Position numbers and translations under genes: made by a program. The notes under the pieces were generated by a model. The model made no database searches. It was not told the origin of the DNA and worked only from the letters and a program-made list of their open reading frames with translations. Positions 1-11,165 of a DNA stretch of 64,000 bases are shown here, piece by piece (within the stretch, counting starts at the first letter, position 1; every line of letters begins with the position of its first letter). Source of the stretch: Gnetum montanum (Eukaryota > Streptophyta > Gnetopsida > Gnetales > Gnetaceae); contig MNCI01024968.1 in NCBI GenBank assembly GCA_015680685.1, positions 42,772-106,771 on the forward strand. Direction: 5' to 3'.

Positions 1-307
1 TGTCATAATTGCATGCAACATATTCTACATATAAAAGCAGCATGCCTATTCGTGTAAGAGCATGAAGGAGCATGTTGGGGACTAATTAGTCTGGAGGCAA
101 CACTATGTTACCCTCCAAGTCTCTCCAACACAGTTGTTCATCTTGGTGGAGAATAAAGGTAAAGTTAGGTACATACTCATCGGGATGAGTATATACCACA
201 TGAAACTGTTGAGGAACTGGCGGATCTTGGTTACATGTATTATGCCACTGACTGCCTCCTATGTTAGTCCTAGGTGGTGAAGTGCTCTTATGTGAAGAAG
301 AAGACAT
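1..307 (-). pseudogene. gag N-terminal fragment (element A)
   Basis: Gag supplies the structural particle protein of an LTR retrotransposon. The start codon is at 307. The first 73 codons are open and contain the family signature YTHPDEY, then NFTFI, HQDEQ, WRDLEGN and VLPPD, the same order as in B (7931 on), D and G. An in-frame stop follows PPD at about 86-88, and the homologous reading continues (VPNMLLHAL-like) to the window edge. The copy is therefore broken as well as truncated. I do not recognise a named domain in this N-terminal module; it lies upstream of the usual Retrotrans_gag region. Confidence 0.75.
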
Positions 308-432
308 TTTTTCTTGTTTGGTGTGCGATGTATCATTGTCTTATCTTTATTTGATTAACCCTAATGGTTTGTTCTAACATTCCAATGATATGAATGATTT
401 CCTATGTTCTACGTAGTGCAAAAACAACTAAG

Positions 433-450
433 TCCCTGACAATGGCGCCA
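433..450 (-). other. primer-binding site (tRNA-Asp type), element A
   Basis: On the minus strand this reads TGGCGCCATTGTCAGGGA, one base inside the LTR. Plant tRNA-Asp has the complementary 3' end (expected site TGGCGCCGTTGCCGGGGA), giving 15 of 18 matches. It primes minus-strand DNA synthesis. Confidence 0.8.
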
Positions 451-451
451 A

Positions 452-1242
452 TGATGAGTGGCGAGGTACCCCTACACTCAACCATATGAATACGAGCATT
501 TCACACACAATCCGATCCAACTCCAAGGACTAACTGCTTATGCACCTTAATGGAACACTCAAGGTAAATCAATCATTGTCTTCCCAAACTTACTTGTGTT
601 GTCATGGCTGTATGGTTAAGTAAGCTTGAGGTACATGATTTTTATAGCTTTTATATTTTTATGTCTTTTGCTAATAAAGGAGAGGAGGAGAGAAGTAAGT
701 GGTTAACTTACATAAACTATTCATTAACTAGTTTCTAAATGTTCCTAACACCAGTATCCATTCCCACTTGCTGTACACATCTTGAACTAGTGCAAAGCTG
801 CTGGGTTACCAAATGCTAAATGTCACTGGGTTACCAAGCGCCACATGCATGCTCGAAGCGGTCGTACTGAGTGTATTTAACTAAGGGGGTTGAAGGTTGA
901 GAGAGATATTAATTTACTAGGAAAGCATTAAAAATAATTAATTACTAATTAGCTTAATCTATATGTTGCAAGGTTTATCATAAAGTTCGTCTTTATTGTT
1001 GCACACAAAATTGTGCTCAGGAACAAATTGCTCAAATAAAGATCCATTCACTCTATGACTTCTACTGTGGGCACACAGAAATAATTCTAACTTTGGAATA
1101 ACAATACTGCAAGAATTTGGCTATGGGTCTAAGTCTAACTATCTTGGAACCAAGGGCACCACCTCTTATTTATAGAAGATGAGGTAGGACGTGATATCAC
1201 GTATGTGATATTGCGTGGCAGATGTGATATCTCAGCTCATCA
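452..1242 (-). repeat. 5' LTR of element A
   Basis: This 791-bp LTR begins (in + orientation) TGATGAGTGGCGAGGTACC and ends GCTCATCA. It shares blocks with the other LTRs here: the ACTCAACCATA..GAATACGAGC end, the repeated TTACCAA(G/A)CG blocks, the CTCGAAGCGGTCGTAC block and a TTGCACACAA..TTTATT block. Several GATATC-containing inverted motifs lie near 1190-1230, just upstream (element sense) of a TATA-like tatttatag near 1170. Confidence 0.85.
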
Positions 1243-1244
1243 AT

Positions 1245-2170
1245 TATGCAAGGGCATCATAAGGCTACAGCCTACTTTGGGACTGACTCACTTGTGTAAC
1301 TTTTGTGACTTGTACTTGTTTAATATGCTACATCATTTTTCACCGTCCATGCACTCCAATTGTTCTATTTTACTATTTCCCTTATCATGAACATACTCTG
1401 TCCCACAAGCAAGCTCTCAATGCACTTTTTCTTGCACATCCTTGTACTTTTACCATTGAAGGCACTGAATAAACTTCTATAGGTCCCACTAGAAAGACAT
1501 GTACTCATGCCTAATGGTTGGAAACTTCTCAGAAACTTCAAGAAAATAAATAATTGTGCCATAATAATGCTACTCCCTTGGACAAAATGCCAAGTGATGT
1601 TACTCCTTGAAACTTTGATAGTCTTATGGTTTTTTCTCAATGGAATGAAATAATGTGATGTCACTAAAGATATTTTGGACTTGTTTTGAATCTTGAAAGG
1701 AAGGACACATGGTTATCTAACAATTAATAACACACAAGGTTTCATTATGACCATGGTACTACACCTCATGTCTCGATTTCTACAATCCCTTCTTTGGTCC
1801 ATTCTATCTCATTTTCTGAATGTTCATAACTTGTGGTTTTATGTAACATGGAGTAATTATCTCAATTCGGTGGTTTTCACATGTGTGTTCTATTTCACAA
1901 GTGTGCATTGCATTCAACTCCTCTAGTGCCTACAAACATTTTAGACATGGTTATGCAAGGGCATCATAAGGCTAGAGCCTACTTTGGGGAGGACCCACTT
2001 ATGTAACTTTTGTGACTTGTACTTTTTTAATGTGCTACATCATTTTTCACCATCCATGCACTCCAATTGTTCTATTTTACTGTTTCCCTTATCATGAACA
2101 TACTCTATCCCATAATCAAGCTCTCAATGCCCTTTTTCTTGCACATCCTTGTACTTGTACCATTGAAGGC
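1245..2170 (+). repeat. 218-bp direct repeat (1245-1462 and 1953-2170) in F spacer
   Basis: The block starting ATGCAAGGGCATCATAAGG and running to ACCATTGAAGGC occurs twice about 708 bp apart, with roughly 90% identity by eye. Each copy carries the purine-rich motif CTTTGGGGAGGACCCACT (changed to CTTTGGGACTGACTCACT in the first copy), which recurs in the spacers of B, C, D and E. The DNA between the copies (1463-1952) has no supported gene. Confidence 0.8.
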
Positions 2171-2954
2171 TTTACCCTATCCTACTTTTGGTACCTCCAA
2201 TTAATTTTTCCACTTACCCAAACTTCAAAATTTAACTTTCAACCTTCCAATCCAACCTAGAGCTTCAGTTTTCATATCCTTTAGCCCCATACAAATTGAA
2301 ATTTTTGGACCTTGACATCGTGTACTCGATGTCGAGTCTGACTCGATGTGACGTATACGACATCAAGTCTAAAATATATATATATATATTAGACCCTAGT
2401 GCAACATGAACTTTATTTCTCTTATTTATTACTAGGGGAATTATTGCAATTTTTTCTCATGACTTAAGCTCTACTCCTTCTTCTTCCATGTGCAATATCT
2501 AGCTCTTTAATGCTCCAATTTCTGTACCATTTGAATCTATCTGAACCTAAAGTGTTCAACTTAGTCATGGGGGGTGTGTGCATGCAAACTTTACAAACTT
2601 TGCACCAATTTGTTAAAATTTGCTATTTCCCATAAGGCATTCTAAGGGTAAGGATGTTGAGAACCATAGGACTTATAATGAAAAAAAATCATTAACAATA
2701 ATGCTAGACGTCCAATTTTTATAACCCTTAGGCCTAAAACCATTACTTTAAGCCACATATAATGAAAATGAACTAGTTGTGATGGGTTTTAGAAAGAGAT
2801 GGACACTTTTTGTGGGATTTTTTTCTTGAAAATTTTCCTAACCCTACAATCAAATGCATAATGAGCTTAATGAACTAAAGTTATGAGTAAGGTAAGAATT
2901 GGTTAAGGATAATAAACATAACCTTGATAACACTTGGTCTTCACTTGATTGTAG
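2171..2954 (+). other. noncoding spacer of element F
   Basis: AT-rich sequence between the duplicated spacer block and the second ORF, with no supported gene. It includes a short (TA)n run near 2376-2391 and imperfect repeats of GACATCGTGTACTCGATGTCGAG-like text around 2312-2365, which form overlapping inverted motifs. Confidence 0.6.
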
Positions 2955-5743
2955 ATGGCCCAAAAAAGAGGTGCTCAAGGTGAACCCTTGCAAAGATCCA
3001 CTAAGTATTCACATGGTGATTGTGGCTAGCAAGGAGAACAAGTAGAACATGCTGAATAGGAGGCCCAATCTTTTAGTATCCACCAAGAGGTCGTTGCTAC
3101 TAGGCAATTGGCCCAAGGTAAGGTGATAGAAGTATCAGCTCCCAAATAAGGACAATGGCTCATGTTGCCCCCTGACTGCCTTGTTGCCACATCGAAAGGA
3201 TCCACATTGGCCTTGGTCATTGTGGAAATGAACTTCGCTCTATTCATGAAATTTTCTTCTAAAGCGATGCAAACACAACTCAAAGTGTCTCCATTATGGT
3301 TGATCCTGTTTGACAGTGGTGAATGGTACCTGGGGGAAGTCTATCAATTCTGGCATAATAAGGACAAGGGTACCATGTTGAATATCTATGGGGTAAAATT
3401 CTCTTATGTAGTTAAATATATAGCTACAGCTCTTAACCTGCCCAATGAAGGAACTAAGGTTACTTGCCTATCCACTAGATCTGACCCCAAAATGAAGAGA
3501 CTATGGCTAAAGCGAGCATATGACAAAGAAGATAAATCATACCATGAGATGACCTTAGAAGAGAGAACTTATTTCAAGATCAGGACATACCACCTATTTC
3601 CCACTAAAGGGCTCAATCACATTTTCACTTATGCTGCTAGGGGAAGCACCATTTTAATGGGAAAATTTTCAATTAACCTTCCTCAATACTATTTCACAGA
3701 AATCCAATGGTGGTTCAAAGAAACAAAATCAAGGAGACCAATAGTTCCATTTCCCTATCTAATCAGAAAGCTGTGCAAGCATGTGGCAATCTTAGGATAT
3801 ACCAATGATATCCTTCGAAAGGCTTAGCATGACTCCTTTGTAGAGCTCCTCAAAACCGTAGCACCAAGAAAAGATTCTGGTGAGGAGCAAAGGAGGCAAG
3901 ACTAAGAACTGAAATGCAACAAGAGCCTAAGCAACGTCCACAAGCACAAGCTCCGCTTCCATCACTGCAAGATTATAGACCATCAATGAGCCACCTACAA
4001 AGAATTACTGAGACCATCAACTAGGGGATCAAGGATGAGGCCAATCTCTTCTGGGTTATGGACAATGCCATATGACCCATAATATTAGCTGATCCAATAA
4101 GGGGGGAGATCTTGATTCAGTTAGGAGGAGGGGAATCCCAATGATTATGCTAGATCTTTGGAAATGATGCATCCTTTCAAGTCACATTAGAGACAAGAGA
4201 AGGCACCATAGTCATGGTGCTACAATATGAAGATGTAGCCGGCACAGCAGAGGTGATTACTAATCACATCAAGGAATCATTCAATGTTTTTGTTGTGCCT
4301 CTGACCAATCTGGTAGGGACAAAAGATGCACAAATGCTAGCTGGGACTTTAATGCCTCTTGTAGTGCATGAGGATGTACTTAATCATTTACTACAGACAG
4401 GTCAAGTGATGACCACTCTGTTTGACATCCCCAACAATGTCACTGTGGCACAATTAGATCTTATCACTACAAAAGGGAAGTTGATCATGGCTGAGGTTAG
4501 GGAAAAGCATGCAAAAGCTAAGGTACAAAGATTGCAAGAAGAGCTAGCTGCCTTGCCTACTAAATGATGGGATCTTGCCCATTTCATTATATCATACCAA
4601 CTGGAGTAGTTTTAGATGGAGGAGCTTACCAAGCTGGAAAAGGAGAGAGAAGCTACTAAGCAAGCAAAGGAGATGATGGCCTAGAATGTCTCTACTATAG
4701 ATGCATGACCTCATGTGCATAAAAAGGCATTGATCACTGTTCAAGAGGAAAACAAGTAGCTCACTAAAGAGAATGCTTAGTTGACCACAGTGGAAAAGCA
4801 AAAGAACATATTGGAAGAGAGTGTTTACTAGTTGATGGAACAACTAGTGAGAGTCAACTAGGATATGAGTTGATTAACCTAAGAAAATAGAACCCTCTCT
4901 ATGGAGGAGATACATGCTATTCATTAAAAGATAGTAATTGAGATTAGCACATGGCAGAATGAGGTCAAGAAACATGAGAAGTTAAAAGAACACTTTCGAA
5001 ACTAGGTTTACATGTATAAGGAAATTAATGAAAAGGAAATTAAGATGGCCAAGGCCCACATCAACTCCTTGGTAGCACAAAATTTTAAATGGTAGGTAGT
5101 TTTGGATAGTTATGCCATGGTCCAACAAGTGCAAGTTAAAAATAAGGACCTGCAGATATAAGATTTGAAGGAATACATGGCGTTGGCTAGCCTTAGATAT
5201 ACCAACCTTGCCATGTTAACAATAGGTCATCCCCTAAGTGAGTTGGAGAAGTAAGTGTCAACCACCTATGCATTGTATCAGGAGTTTGTGGATTAGAAGG
5301 ATGTTTTGCAAAATTTACAAGTGGCAAAATCAGAATTAGAGATGGCCAAAGCTAACTACAAGGAATAGAAAGATGCAACCTCAAACCTACCTCAAAGATT
5401 GATAGACTATCATGAGCTAAGGGATAAAGCTAGGGCCTTTAAGAAGGAACGATGGTAGTTCATGGCATGGTATGTCAAGGAAAATCAAATGTTTCTACAA
5501 CTGACATGTCCTTGGGATGTATCAATGCCAGCACACATCAACATAGTAACCTAGACAGTGCATGTCCTAAGGATGGAGGAGGAAAAATTGCAATCCTTAC
5601 TCAACTATTATAAATTTTAGCAGCCTAACAACAAAGGGAAGCACCCAATGGAAGAGCCACCACCTCCAGGCACTACATCAGCCTTCCAGTCTTATTTTGT
5701 AATAATGTGTCCCATTTTTGTACTACACCACTGCGACATGTGA
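2955..5743 (+). pseudogene. second ORF of F: plant-transposon-protein-like domain plus long coiled coil
   Basis: The start ATG at 2955 (MAQKRG) matches MAPKHG at the same place in E. The first 290 codons are in one frame with three stops (two TAG, one TAA) before an open stretch, 3162-3827. That stretch carries GEWYLGEVYQFWHNK, RTYHLFP, RGSTILMGK and FPYLIRKLC, a layout like the plant Transposase_32 or Athila ORF-1 families; I could not search. One frameshift lies near 3890-3925. From 3923 to the end a single frame holds a charged, heptad-like, probably coiled-coil region ending in a GKHPMEEPPPP tail. By hand count it has 25 in-frame stops (16 TAG, 5 TGA, 4 TAA) and no frameshift. Position matches the env-like ORF of Athila elements, but no membrane segment is visible. 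Function is unknown. Confidence 0.75.
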
Positions 5744-5868
5744 AGAGTCAGTTATTTTTTCCATTGTTAGAGTTAGTTAATAATCCCGTACTTGCCCAAT
5801 ATTTTGTAAAGGACTTATTCCTCATTTTTTTTAACTCAAGGACGAGTTTTCATTTATTCGTGGGGGTA
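5744..5868 (+). other. 3' untranslated stretch and polypurine tract of F
   Basis: A short AT-rich leader (CTCAAGGACGAGTTTTCATT) precedes CGTGGGGGTA (5859-5868), the polypurine tract that primes plus-strand synthesis. The same leader and tract precede the 3' LTR in B, C, E and I. Confidence 0.8.
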
Positions 5869-6732
5869 TGATGAATTGTGATTTGATGGGCCCCAATGTT
5901 AGATACATGACGTCAGAGTCTTAATGTCATGTACTTGACCTTGGGGCTAATAAGCGACGTTGGATACCCGATGTCGCCTCATTTGGATCTCACTTATAAA
6001 TACTACATTAAGCTTCTAGATGAGACATCTTAGAAATAGTTAGTTTTCATTTTCTTTTCTTTTAAGTCTATTATTCCCAATGCATGCCCACAATGTGATG
6101 TTTGTAATCATATGACACCTTTGTTCAAGTGTGATGTACTTAGACATGTTACATGACTGACAATAAAGATCGAGATTACTCCCATCATTGTAGCATTCAG
6201 TTAGATTACTTTTTATTGTTAATTATTTGTTGTTTTCTTTAGTTAAATATTTTCATTTATTGTTATTTATTATTCATGTTATTAAGCGGAATGTGTATGC
6301 CTTAATCACAAGCATTTAAGTGTAAATACTTGGTAATCCAAAGGTGTATTATTTGGCACAACCAGTGATGTACACTTGGCAACCCCAGAAGTAATCTCAT
6401 GAAGTCCAAGACATGTGCAAATGATTATGTGTGGATACTCATCATCCATTAGCTAGTTTAGATCTTGTTTTCCATTATTCATTTAGATTAATTAATCCAT
6501 CTCTTTATCATCATTAGGAGTATCATAGCATAGAATTAGGAACCACATCATATACCTCACTTTGGACTAAACCATACATGACAAAGCTACCACTAGTCCA
6601 AGTCGGAAGGTAGCGAACTATGATCAAGGAATAACAATCTAGATGCTACAACTAGTCCCATCCACGAAATTTCACCGAATTGCACATGACTGCTTGTAAT
6701 TAGTATGGTTGAGCAAACCTTGCCCATCATCA
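5869..6732 (+). repeat. 3' LTR of element F
   Basis: The LTR starts TGATGAATTGTGATTTG right after the polypurine tract and ends near CCCATCATCA. A TATA-like TTATAAATACTAC lies at 5995-6007. The right part (6500-6732) aligns with E's LTR in reverse orientation (ACCACATCATA, GACTAAACCATACATGACAAAG), which confirms family membership. The 5' mate is off the left edge. Confidence 0.75.
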
Positions 6733-6927
6733 GCATGCATACAATTTACACTGTAAGTGATTAGTGAGCACATGGACAAATTTGAACATGGAACATCTAA
6801 AAGCAAATATACTAAAAGCTTATTTAACAATTCTATTCTATAATTGTAAAGTTTGAGAACCAATACTTTTAATAACACAATGAAGTTATCTATAAGTGTT
6901 CAAGATAACTCTTTAAGATAGGAAAAA
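6733..6927. other. flank between F and B
   Basis: 195 bp of AT-rich DNA with no supported gene or repeat. It is the pre-insertion target of element B. Confidence 0.5.
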
Positions 6928-7788
6928 TGATGGGACGCGATATCGTATGGGCCACGATATCACGTATGTGGGATATCGCGGCCGTTACGATATCGTATCC
7001 CTCGCAATATCGTATACGCGATATCGCATCGTCCCCCGTGATATCACGTACGTGATATCATAGTGCGCTGTCATATCTATAAATAAGAGGCAGCTCTTCC
7101 TTGTTTTCTCATCCTAGGCTAGACAGTAGGGAAACTCTGGCAAATTGATCACTCCAGAGAGAGAATATTTTCCATGTGCCCGCAGTAGGAGTCCTAAAGT
7201 GAACGGATCTTTATTCGAGCAAACGTTGTACCTGAACACAAGTTTGTGTACGGAAATAAAGATGAGCTTCTTGGATAAACCTTGCAATGCATGGAATAGG
7301 CTAATTAGGATTTTCTTTACTGTTAGTTATTATCTGTTATTTATTGCTTTCTCTCTTACCCTTCTCTCCTAGTTAAGTGCCTCAGTACGACCGCTTTGAG
7401 CAAGTGTGTTACGCGTGGTGATCCCAGCAACGATTAGCATTTGGTAGCCACAGTTGCATCGGTTCAGGGTGTGTATAGTAAGTGGGAATGAATGTTGATG
7501 CTAGGTTAATTTAGACTTAGTTCATTAGTTAGAGTTAGTAATTAGTTTCTCAACCCTTCACCTTGTTAGAATAGGAGAGAAAAACATAAAAGGCTATAAA
7601 AATCATATACCTTGGACTTACTTAACCATACACTGTGACAACTACAAATAAGTCTAGGAAGACAATGAATGATTAACCCTAAGTGTTCCATGAGGCGTGT
7701 AGGCACTTAGTCTATGGAGTTCGACCAGATCATGCGTGCTACACTCGTATTCGTATGGTTGAGTGTAGGTGTATCTCGCCACTCATCA
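6928..7788 (+). repeat. 5' LTR of element B
   Basis: 861 bp, starting TGATGGGACGCGATATCG and ending CGCCACTCATCA. U3 holds a dense cluster of GATATC palindromes (6935-7065), including the 20-bp perfect palindrome GATATCACGTACGTGATATC, just before a TATA box (tatctataaataag, about 7075-7088). Further in are a short inverted motif ACACAAGTTTGTGT and an AATAAAG, a likely polyadenylation region near 7255. Confidence 0.92.
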
Positions 7789-7789
7789 T

Positions 7790-7807
7790 TGCCGCCGTTG
7801 CTGGGGA
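7790..7807 (+). other. primer-binding site (tRNA-Asp type), element B
   Basis: TGCCGCCGTTGCTGGGGA begins two bases after the LTR and matches the expected tRNA-Asp complement at 16 of 18 positions. Confidence 0.85.
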
Positions 7808-7930
7808 CTAAGTGCTTGTGTGCTGAATAGAACATAGGACATCACTCACATCGTTGGGAGCCTAAACGAACCTTTGGGTTAATTAAAAGAAAAATTTATA
7901 CAATGGTAATTAGCACACTGATAAATAACA

Positions 7931-10429
7931 ATGTCTACTTCTAACAAAAGCAACTCACCAACTAGGGATCATACAAAGAACAATCGGCAATCAAAAACAC
8001 ATAATCTAAATCCACCAGCTCCTCAACAATATAGGGTGAAATATACTCATCTCGATGAGTATATTCCTAATTTTACTTTTATCTTCCATCAAGATGAACA
8101 AATGCGTTGGAGAGACTTGCAAGGTAACATCGTGTTACCTCTGGATCAGGCAGTCCCAAACATGCTTCTCCGTGCTTTGGCACAAATTGGCATGACAGAA
8201 TTATACACTGAATACGTTGCAAAAAATTTTGACATGAGGGATTACCATCCCACAGCTTTACAACATATGAGGGACTCAAGGCAGGAGAGCCAACATACAC
8301 TGTTGAAGGGAAAATAGGTCCCACACGTCCTAAGTGAAATCAAAGATGGTGAACCACTCATAACAGGTTCTCTATCGAAAGATGTTTCCCCTCCTAACGA
8401 AAGTGAAGAGTTGGGGTATCAGAACCTATGATCGACGATACACAACCCTGGTTCTGATCCCCATGAATGCCAATTTTTCACTAAGGGAACAACAACATAT
8501 GATAAGGATAGGTACTTGGATCATCATCACGATCGAGGCTAAAGCCACAGAAGAGAAGGTAGGAAACATCATCATGGAAATGGTTCTCCTTCTTCTTCCC
8601 CTTTTTCACACCATTCACCCTCTCCTTCCACCTCCGAGCACAATCATAGAGAGCATAATGGTGAGGATAGAGGTAGGCGAAATGGGAGACCTCGACAAGA
8701 GAGTCAAGAGAGAGGACAAGGGCATGAACAAAGGGAAAGTAGGGAACAACGAAGACATCATAGACGTCATGAAAGAGATGATCATGATGAACCCCTACTT
8801 TCTACCCGAAGCATGCTAAACATAATGGAGGTAGTTAGGATACCAACAAGGCATTTAAAAGATAGTCGGATCAAGCGTTTAGACATGAACAATATCCCAC
8901 GCTTTGAAGGGGGATATAACGTTGACCCACAGCATCATTTACAGGCATTCCACAATGCCTATGCCTTGAAAAATATAGAAAATGAGTGGCAGAAACTAAA
9001 GTTGTTTCCTAGGACACTCATTAAGGAAGCAGAGAGTTGGTACCAATCCTTAGAGCTGGAAACCATCAGGAGGTGGAGTACGATGTTAGAACTCTTCAAC
9101 AATAAGTATCAAATGTACTCCAGAGTGTCTAATTTGCGTAAGAAGATCCAAGGATGGAAGCAAGGTACTCATGAACCCTTGGATGCTTCCATGGGCCGCT
9201 ACTACGCATTGCTACATCGTTGCCCGAGCCATTATTATGCACAGTGGGATCAACTCCGCCACATCGTGGATGGGCTAAGGCATGAAACTAGAAGAACCCT
9301 TCGAACTTATGCCCAAGGAAGACTATCAGAACTTAGAGCCCATGAAGTTCATCACTTATTGGAGCAAGTAGCCAAAGAAGAAGGTGAACTACGAAAAAGA
9401 GAGAGTGCGGAAGAATACAACCGTGATCCTTCCCTTTAGAAGAAGGGAGTGAAATTTTGTGATGAGGAGGATGAGTCACCACTTGAAGAGTTGGTGAACA
9501 AAAAAACCTTGCTGATTCAAAAATTAACAATTGAAGTATCAGCTAAGGTGGATAAACTATGGGATTTCTTAGACTCCAGACTTGAAACTGTCTTGAAAAT
9601 TGTAGAGAAGTCTACGAAGGAATGAAGTAGTGACAAAGGTAAGACAAAGCGGAGAGATTCAGGCCCTGCACGTGACAAGGGTAAGGGAAAAATAACTATC
9701 TCCGATGAGGTTGTGGATTCTGACACAGACGATGACGGTGGATGTGAGATCTACCACTATTACCATCCCAAGGGATGTTGTCCAATCATCTCACATCTAC
9801 AGGAGTCTGGGGTGTATGCACTTAAGCCAAGACTCAACCAATGGTAAACACCTCGAAGGTTACCTTATCCTCAAGGTAACCCAAGGCAGTTCCACCAACC
9901 ATTAACATACTATCCAAGTGGAACTCCACCACAACCCATCAAATAGCATCAGCAGTGGCAACACCCACAGTCATGGGGGATGCCACTGCCGAAACAAAAA
10001 TACCCTTACCAGCAACCTGATCCTTATGGATATTATGTGCAGAAGTCAGTTTCTCCAAGTGACTCTATGAGTCACACAACTCCCCAACGTCACTACCAAG
10101 TTTAGGAGTATTTTAGGAGGACTCCTTCTCCTCCGAGAGGCACCCCACATACTTACCATCCTCCAACTCCATCTGCACTGCTTCCACCAGTAGTTCCCAT
10201 AACACCTCCTACTCCAACAATGCAAGGGGAACTCCCCACTCAACCACAACAACGCAACGCTACGAGAGCTGTAAACTTTCAACCTGCTACTAGTTCTAAC
10301 AACTATAAAAAGAGAAGACCTTTCTTCAAAACCAAAAGCCCAGACAAGCTCTCACAACAACAAGTAGTTGAGTCCACAACCACTCCTCCAACAAACAAAA
10401 CTTCGGAGCACCCTTCCGTCCAACAATAG
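7931..10429 (+). pseudogene. gag of element B
   Basis: Starting at ATG 7931, one frame runs through the whole gag, interrupted by in-frame stops (first TAG at 8315-8317) but with no frameshift that I can see. In order: the N-terminal signature (YTHLDEY, NFTFIFHQDEQ, RWRDLQGN, residues about 38-75); a basic, Ser/Arg/His-rich linker; the Retrotrans_gag-like core (8813-9439) with RFEGGYNVDPQ, ESWYQSLE and ELFNNKYQ; a zinc-knuckle-like site at about 9740-9775 where D keeps CEICHYDHPKGCC and B has lost the second Cys (Tyr); and a Pro/Gln-rich tail. It forms the particle and binds RNA. The separate reading 8382-8819 is a shadow frame. Confidence 0.85.
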
Positions 10430-10447
10430 AGCTTAACTCATACGGTT

Positions 10448-11165
10448 ATGTTAACACATACCCTAATTGATTGGATTAAGGTAGGCCACCTTCTGAGGAA
10501 ACTATTTGACCCTAGGAGTTCCTTAATCTATTTACAAATTGCCGAGAACACACCACATAAGGCTCTTCTTGACTCAGGTTCCAGGGTCAACTTAATTTCA
10601 CGAGAAATGTATCAAGCCTGGAACCTACCCCAACTTAAGAAGAGCAACATCCAATTGGAGTTGGCTGACCAGTCCATCACCATTCCCTTGGGATTGGTAG
10701 AGGACATTGTTACCACTCTGTATGGTTGGTCATACCCAGCTGATTTCCTGGTGATTGAAGTTAACAACAACGAAGGAGGCATCCCAATTATAATGGGAAG
10801 GCCATGGCTAAGTACAGTAGATGCGTACCTAGGGATCCGTGATCTTTCCTTGTAGATATCTAAGATAAAAATTTATGAAAAGATCAAGAAGAAGAAAGTT
10901 CCATGCATCACATAAAGTGACTCAGAGGGTGATGACATGGAAGAATGTTTAACATCTCTTCCATGTAATCGGTGTGCCCAGGAAACACAAATTCAAAGGT
11001 GCCTGTATGTAGCAACTACACCAGTAGTAGACACCCCGTGGTTGATAGCTAAACGAAAGAGCAACCCAATATGCACGGAATGAACTAAGGAAAAAACTCA
11101 TGTTAACAATGAAGGCATAGACACATTGGACTATGAGCATCGCCAACTTCCATCCCTTAATTTGA
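10448..11165 (+). pseudogene. retropepsin-like protease of element B
   Basis: An aspartic protease that would cleave the gag polyprotein, in the same frame as gag. The catalytic motif is intact: ALLDSGSRVNLIS near 10560-10600. It is followed by PLGLVEDI, YPADFLVIEV and IIMGRPW, the flap and C-terminal motifs of Ty3/Gypsy proteases. A TAG stops the open part at 10853-10855, and the frame continues readable to about 11165 (LPSLNLR), which in C is the start of the link to RT. The catalytic site is present, but the frame is broken on both sides. Confidence 0.85.

Larger units (their letters stand above)
1..1242 (-). mobile_element. LTR retrotransposon A, 5' end only
   Basis: This is the 5' part of a minus-strand LTR retrotransposon that runs off the left edge. 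It holds the 5' LTR, a tRNA-Asp-type primer site and the start of gag. The gag N-terminus matches those of B, D and G in this window. The LTR ends in TG...CA, and the next five bases (attat, 1243-1247) are its expected target duplication; the other side lies outside the window. It sits inside element F, because the DNA right of 1247 is spacer sequence of F. The Ty3/Gypsy, Athila-like assignment comes from the relatives. Confidence 0.85.
1248..6732 (+). mobile_element. LTR retrotransposon F, 3' part (5' end missing)
   Basis: This is the plus-strand 3' part of a large element interrupted at 1243 by element A. In order it has a noncoding spacer (with a 218-bp segment present twice), a long broken second ORF (2955-5743), a polypurine tract and the 3' LTR (5869-6732). 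No RT or integrase is seen. The spacer and ORF are collinear with element E on the other strand. Gag and the 5' LTR should lie left of the window. Confidence 0.8.

Noticed and set aside
3162-3827. A stand-alone host gene of 221 codons
   Set aside because: It is the best preserved part of element F's second ORF, with homologues at the same place in E and G and stops on both sides in frame.
7145-7372. 75-codon open frame starting MITPEREYFPCARSRSPKVNG, also at 13535
   Set aside because: It lies wholly in LTR R/U5 and recurs in each LTR because the DNA repeats; no coding evidence.
8382-8819. 145-codon open frame in element B
   Set aside because: It is out of frame with gag; the true frame (as in D) reads the Ser/Arg/His-rich linker with a few stops.
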